This document shows, piece by piece, positions 6,489-9,531 of a stretch of DNA of 9,531 bases. Each line of letters opens with the position of its first letter. Position 1 is the stretch's first letter. Origin of the DNA: Crocinitomicaceae bacterium. GTDB lineage: Bacteria; Bacteroidota; Bacteroidia; Flavobacteriales_D; Crocinitomicaceae. The notes beneath the pieces are model-generated. The model saw only the letters and a list, made by a program, of their open reading frames with translations. It was not told where the DNA came from and did no database searches. Where the stretch lies: assembly GCA_013215515.1 (NCBI GenBank), contig JABSPC010000015.1, positions 1 to 9,531 on the forward strand. Direction: 5' to 3'. A program made the translations under genes and the position numbers.

Positions 6489-8071
6489 ATTTAAAATTCA
6501 ACATATTGAAAAGTGCGCTTATTTTTAGCGCACTTTTTTTGCATACAGCCATTGGTTTTGGGCAGAATGATATCTTGGAACTTTTACCAGGGTCTGACTT
6601 TATTGATTTCAGCAATACAAGAGGATACCATAGACTCGTTGGAAATGTTCATTTCACGTACCAAGGAAATGAAATGTTTTGCGACTCGGCACATTATTTT
6701 GAAAAACGCAAAATTGTAAGAGCATATGGGAAAGTCCACATCAACAAAAAGGATACATTAAACTTATTTTGCGACTCCTTATACTACAATGGTAAAAAGC
6801 GAAAGGCTACACTCTGGGGCAATGTTCGGGTACGTGACAATGAATTTAAGCTTACAACGGATACACTTGAGTACGACGCAAACACAGGTCAGGCGTATTA
6901 CTTACATGGAGGAAAAGTGCAAAGTATTAAGTCAAATGAAGTATTGACAAGCGAAATCGGATATTTTCATCCGGAAACCAAGAATTTCTTTTTCAGCAAA
7001 AACGTTGTCTATAAAAGTCCCGACATCAATATGACCACCGATACCCTGCGGTACTTATACAGTCAAAAAAAGACCTTTTTCCAAGGACCTACAAACATTG
7101 AGGCGAAAGAAACTAAAATGTATTGTGAATCAGGATGGTACAATACAGCTACGGAAGAAGGCTCGTTACAGCGCAATGCATGGATTTCTAGAGACTCAGA
7201 TTACATTTCTGGCGACACACTTTTATACCACCCCAAAGAAAGTGAATACATCGGTTATGGAAATGTCTATTACATGGATTCTGTTCAGAAAATATCCTTC
7301 AATAGTGATTACGCCTTCTCATCCGACACTTTAAACTATTCGCTTTTAACGGGCCATGCTTACGCTACGAAATACATAGAAGACGATACCTTATTCATTC
7401 ATGCCGACACGTTGTATAATTATAAGTCGGACAGCTTAGAACTCATTAAAGCCTACCACGGAGCGAGAATTTTTTCAAATCAATTTCAAGGGCGTGCCGA
7501 TAGCATTACGTATAACAAAGCTGCTGGTAAGATTGAAATGTTCTATTCGCCAATTGTTTGGGCAAAAACGGCCGAGCTTAAAGGAAACTTTATTGATGTT
7601 GATCTTAATGATTCTTTAATTGAACACATTAACATCTATGATCACGCGACGATTTTGATGGAAGTCGAGCCTCAATTGTACTACAACCAAATTTCCGGCA
7701 AGAAAATCATTGCCGATTTTAAGGATAATGATCTATACAGAGCAAACGTTGTTGGAAATGCGATGACTGTTTCTTTTCCTGAGGACAACGCAGTCAAAGA
7801 TTCTATTCCAACAATAACACGATTGGGAATGAACCGTTTGTATTCAAGTCGATTGCGAATTGATATTGACAGCAATGAAATCACCGGTGTCACCTATATC
7901 GATAAACCTGACGGTGCGTTCTATCCGATGGATCAAATTGTGAAATCAGAGCAATTCGTTCCTGATTTTGATTGGAAAAATGCTTTACGCCCTAAGAAGC
8001 TTGAAGACATTTTCCGTGATGATGAAATTGGAGTTGAAGATGAGAAAGACGAAAGTGCTATAAGTAACTAG
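6485..8071 (+). CDS. OstA/LptA-like outer-membrane LPS-transport-related protein
   Basis: A 528-residue exported protein of the Bacteroidota OstA-like family, related to LptA and the N-terminal domain of LptD, whose beta-jellyroll modules carry LPS across the periplasm. The signal peptide is residues 1-26: Lys4 and Lys9, a hydrophobic core at 10-24, and probable cleavage near GFG-Q. The rest is an array of beta-strand repeats with recurring DTLxY-type units, for example TTDTLEYDANTGQAYYL (124-140), MTTDTLRY (183-190), SGDTLLYHP (242-250) and SSDTLNYSLLTGHAYA (279-294). It ends in an acidic tail rich in Asp and Glu. The only possible start that keeps the signal peptide is TTG 6485, which overlaps the purA stop by 4 nt; the first in-frame ATG is codon 64. 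A perfect terminator hairpin lies inside the signal-peptide codons. A role in LPS export is inferred from family. Confidence 0.88.
   Translation: MNLKFNILKSALIFSALFLHTAIGFGQNDILELLPGSDFIDFSNTRGYHRLVGNVHFTYQGNEMFCDSAHYFEKRKIVRAYGKVHINKKDTLNLFCDSLYYNGKKRKATLWGNVRVRDNEFKLTTDTLEYDANTGQAYYLHGGKVQSIKSNEVLTSEIGYFHPETKNFFFSKNVVYKSPDINMTTDTLRYLYSQKKTFFQGPTNIEAKETKMYCESGWYNTATEEGSLQRNAWISRDSDYISGDTLLYHPKESEYIGYGNVYYMDSVQKISFNSDYAFSSDTLNYSLLTGHAYATKYIEDDTLFIHADTLYNYKSDSLELIKAYHGARIFSNQFQGRADSITYNKAAGKIEMFYSPIVWAKTAELKGNFIDVDLNDSLIEHINIYDHATILMEVEPQLYYNQISGKKIIADFKDNDLYRANVVGNAMTVSFPEDNAVKDSIPTITRLGMNRLYSSRLRIDIDSNEITGVTYIDKPDGAFYPMDQIVKSEQFVPDFDWKNALRPKKLEDIFRDDEIGVEDEKDESAISN
6509..6540 (+). terminator. 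Intrinsic terminator inside the ostA-like signal-peptide codons
   Basis: AAAAGTGCGCT (6509-6519) and AGCGCACTTTT (6527-6537) form a perfect 11-bp stem with a 7-nt loop, TATTTTT, followed by three more T's (7 T's in a row in total). In shape it is a classical Rho-independent terminator for purA, but it starts 21 bases past the purA stop and lies within codons 9-19 of the next gene. The arms encode Ser-Ala-Leu twice with different codons (AGT GCG CTT and AGC GCA CTT). It may terminate most purA transcripts and let only part of them read on. Confidence 0.8.
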
Positions 8072-8099
8072 ACTAATTTTCAGGGTATTCAATTAGCGC

Positions 8100-8128
8100 A
8101 AATGTTAATTAACAATCCATTAACATTT
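8100..8128. repeat. AT-rich perfect inverted repeat between ostA-like gene and the pseudogene
   Basis: AAATGTTAA (8100-8108) and TTAACATTT (8120-8128) are exact reverse complements, 11 bases apart. A second palindrome, GTTAATTAAC (8104-8113), overlaps the left arm, so the half-site TTAAC/GTTAA occurs three times in 25 bases. It could be a weak terminator after the ostA-like gene (no T run follows) or an operator for a dimeric regulator. Confidence 0.5.
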
Positions 8129-8217
8129 CAAAACACAACTCAGCCATAAGTAATCCGTTTTTTTGATACTGCTATGGGAATAGATATCAAAGAACCGTGT
8201 CAAGAAGATTGTCAAAG

Positions 8218-8400
8218 ATGACAACCACCGAACAAGGTGCGTTCTGTCAGAAGTCTGCTATCGACGTTATTGACTACACCGATAAAACTCCTGTAAAAAT
8301 CAAATCCATCCTTTTCAACGAACTTTCCAAGCCCGGTAGAACTTGTGGTAAAATCACAAACGTCCAAATGAATACGATTAACAATGACTTCTACCAATGA
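8218..8400 (+). CDS. Fragment 1 of the broken gene: TTTEQGAFC module (possible short ORF)
   Basis: This 60-codon stretch runs from ATG 8218 (which overlaps the upstream TGA at 8219 as ATGA) to TGA 8398. It holds MTTTEQGAFCQKSAIDVIDYTDKT and later CGKITNVQMN, the Cys-containing module of the broken gene. In my reading it is the middle of an N-terminal domain that lost its first residues to a frameshift, not a free-standing gene. It could still be translated from the ATG by coupling with the short upstream frame. The second cysteine of the family's CxxC-type site is Ser here (CQKS), another sign of decay or divergence. Confidence 0.35.
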   Translation: MTTTEQGAFCQKSAIDVIDYTDKTPVKIKSILFNELSKPGRTCGKITNVQMNTINNDFYQ

Positions 8401-8433
8401 AAAAATGATCAAGAGTCGTTTCGTGCAGTTTGG

Positions 8434-9015
8434 ATGGTGTCGATAATAGCCGTTTTCGGATTGACATTGTTTAGCTGCCAAAACACAGTTTCTAAGGAAA
8501 TCGTAAATCAGATGGAGCAGAACGGTGCTGAGATAATAGAACTCCACGAAGAGGCTCAAACAATAGCGGACGAAGCGTTTAATGAAAAGAACTTAGAAGG
8601 TGAAGAAATTGCCGAAAAAGTGGAAATTGACTCAACGCCAGTTACTAACGACATAGAAATCCCAATCTCAGTTGCCCCTTGGCAATGGCCGCTCGAAGTC
8701 ATAACCACAGCCGGAGGATTTGGTGGTGATCCATGGGAGATCTCAGGTCCGTATGAAGTATGTAATTTTCTTTTAGGAGACATGGTCGCGACTTACGGTA
8801 ATATGTATATCCCACCTGAAACCATCAAACACTTGGAAGAAACAGCGACTCACCCATTTATATCGAAAACAGGACGCGTTCCATATCGACCTGAACCAAT
8901 TAGAAGGTCCTTGCCTGTACAGCAGCCTCAACCACTAATTTCACCCGAGTTAAATCCTACTTGCGGGCAATGGGAAAAATGGATTTTATGCGTTCATAGC
9001 TCCCAACCCGATTAA
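8434..9015 (+). CDS. Fragment 2 of the broken gene: membrane/lipoprotein-like segment with Pro-rich region
   Basis: A 193-codon frame in phase with fragment 1, separated from it only by the TGA at 8398. Read alone from ATG 8434 it would look like a lipoprotein: MVSIIAVFGLTLFSC has a hydrophobic core and a lipobox-like LFSC, then an acidic helical stretch (about 16-70) and a Pro-rich part, VPYRPEPIRRSLPVQQPQP. Its last 12 residues, WILCVHSSQPD preceded by Lys, are out-of-frame translation after an extra A in the run at 8975-8979; the authentic C-terminus is read in another frame to 9235. An annotation pipeline would probably report this as a hypothetical protein. Since the family fuses it to the N-terminal module, I treat it as part of the pseudogene. 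Confidence 0.45.
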   Translation: MVSIIAVFGLTLFSCQNTVSKEIVNQMEQNGAEIIELHEEAQTIADEAFNEKNLEGEEIAEKVEIDSTPVTNDIEIPISVAPWQWPLEVITTAGGFGGDPWEISGPYEVCNFLLGDMVATYGNMYIPPETIKHLEETATHPFISKTGRVPYRPEPIRRSLPVQQPQPLISPELNPTCGQWEKWILCVHSSQPD

Positions 9016-9250
9016 AGTAGAAAGCAGACTCTATTTAGAAGCTTATAATTCTGGAACAATAAAGTTTGTGATCAATGAGCAAGAAAGCGGTAAAACTATT
9101 CACGTAGGTTCAAAGCACTTTATCAAAGCGAAGTATGAGATTGATTTAAAGCTCTACAAACTAGAAGTTGGAGAATACCACATGATAATCAGCTTTAATG
9201 AAATCAATAAAAGCATCTATTTCGTAGTTGCATAACTCAGATCAAGTTTC

Positions 9251-9531
9251 CTACTCACATTCTAAATCCACACTTCTGAAGTATCGCAAAATTTCAATTC
9301 GGCTTTCAAATTCCTGATCAACCAAGGTAGCACAATCGTCAAGTTCTTCTTGATTTCCGGTATAGAACTCCTGTAGATTACTATAATTAACCGAATCTGA
9401 CAGTTCAGGGTGAATGATTTCTGTAGCCACCGAATCATAATCATTCACGAACTTCTGACAATCACACATATTCTGAGCCATATTTGCCTCTCCGTCTTTT
9501 GTTTGCGTACATGAAATCAGAACTAATACTG
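9251..9531 (-). CDS. Putative lipoprotein of unknown function, N-terminus cut by the right edge
   Basis: The frame on the minus strand is open from the right window edge to a TAG at 9251. It begins VLVLISCTQTKDGEANMAQ, the end of a lipoprotein signal peptide with lipobox LISC, so the ATG at 9481 is internal and the true start lies outside the window. The mature protein, from the lipid-bearing Cys, is about 88 residues long, acidic and helix-rich, with further cysteines in MCDCQKF, DDCATL and LECE. I do not recognise the family. It should be anchored in a membrane facing the periplasm or outer surface. It converges with the pseudogene, 15 bases from that gene's stop, with no visible terminator between them. 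Confidence 0.75.
   Translation of the reverse strand, partial: VLVLISCTQTKDGEANMAQNMCDCQKFVNDYDSVATEIIHPELSDSVNYSNLQEFYTGNQEELDDCATLVDQEFESRIEILRYFRSVDLECE

Larger units (their letters stand above)
8174..9235 (+). pseudogene. Broken Bacteroidota surface-type protein gene with three small lesions
   Basis: Three frames join into one protein. From ATG 8174 the first frame gives MGIDIKEPCQED and stops at 8221; a base is missing near 8210, since TTG(G)TCA would restore Trp-Ser and link into KMTTTEQGAFC in the next frame. The joined EPCQEDWSKMTTTEQGAFC matches the N-terminal module of a Bacteroidota family as I recall it (EPCxEDWxKMTPTEQGxFC, later xCGxxxxxQ; here RTCGKITNVQ). A TGA at 8398 interrupts FYQ-KNDQESFRAVW; it is one transition from TGG or CGA. 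A membrane segment follows, MVSIIAVFGLTLFSC, then a Pro-rich region. At A5 (8975-8979) removing one A restores the frame: CGQWENGFYAFIAPNPIK, and the rest to the TAA at 9233 resembles a type-A T9SS-style PNP domain. Three lesions suggest a recent pseudogene; sequencing error or phase-variable inactivation remain possible. Confidence 0.75.

Noticed and set aside
8207..8221. Programmed ribosomal frameshift joining the first 12 codons to the TTTEQGAFC frame
   Set aside because: The site GATTGTCAAAG has no slippery heptamer, and the restored tryptophan needs an extra base rather than a tRNA slip. A 1-nt deletion is simpler.
8398..8400. TGA read as tryptophan or selenocysteine in the broken gene
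   Set aside because: TGA ends purA (6486-6488) and the STAS gene (5200-5202) at their natural C-termini, so it is a normal stop here. No selenocysteine insertion hairpin is evident, and two further frame lesions in the same gene favour decay.
8212..8559. 115-codon minus-strand frame
   Set aside because: It lies opposite the reconstructable plus-strand gene, has no family-like motifs, and its composition looks like antisense of coding DNA.

Overview
The window reads as a low-GC chromosome segment from a Bacteroidota bacterium, most likely of the order Flavobacteriales (Fluviicola/Crocinitomicaceae-like is a guess). The evidence is the repeated TAnnTTTG -7 promoter boxes typical of the phylum, a Bacteroidota-type OstA/LptA-like protein, a Fur homologue without the usual CxxC, and a decayed gene with the EPCxEDW...TEQGAFC N-terminal module seen in surface-associated proteins of this group. 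I saw no mobile element, CRISPR array, tRNA or rRNA.

Left part (1-2518): the 3' part of glyA (serine hydroxymethyltransferase, cut by the left edge) converges on a short-chain dehydrogenase/reductase gene on the minus strand. A 206-base gap with promoter boxes follows, then a small gene for a membrane protein of unknown function that needs a TTG start.

Middle (2519-4300): a bidirectional terminator-like hairpin, a minus-strand gene for a small secreted protein of unknown function, and a divergent gmhA (sedoheptulose-7-phosphate isomerase, for LPS heptose). Then comes a single gene for a TerB-like acidic protein, closed by a strong terminator.

Operon (4371-8071): a promoter box followed by four tightly packed genes: a Fur-family regulator, a STAS-domain protein (1-nt gap), purA (4-nt overlap) and a large OstA/LptA-like envelope protein (4-nt overlap, TTG start). 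A perfect 11-bp hairpin with a T tract, in effect an intrinsic terminator, lies inside the signal-peptide codons of the last gene. The operon may therefore be attenuated between purine synthesis and LPS transport.

Right part (8072-9531): an AT-rich inverted repeat, then a gene broken by three small lesions (a 1-nt deletion, an in-frame TGA and a 1-nt insertion in an A run). Joining its frames restores one protein from 8174 to 9235, with a Bacteroidota N-terminal Cys/Trp module, one membrane segment and a PNP-type C-terminal domain. A minus-strand lipoprotein gene enters from the right edge; its lipobox lies upstream of its first visible ATG.

Envelope functions recur here: LPS heptose synthesis, LPS transport, two exported proteins of unknown function, a membrane protein and the broken surface-type gene. 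They are interleaved with housekeeping metabolism (glyA, purA).
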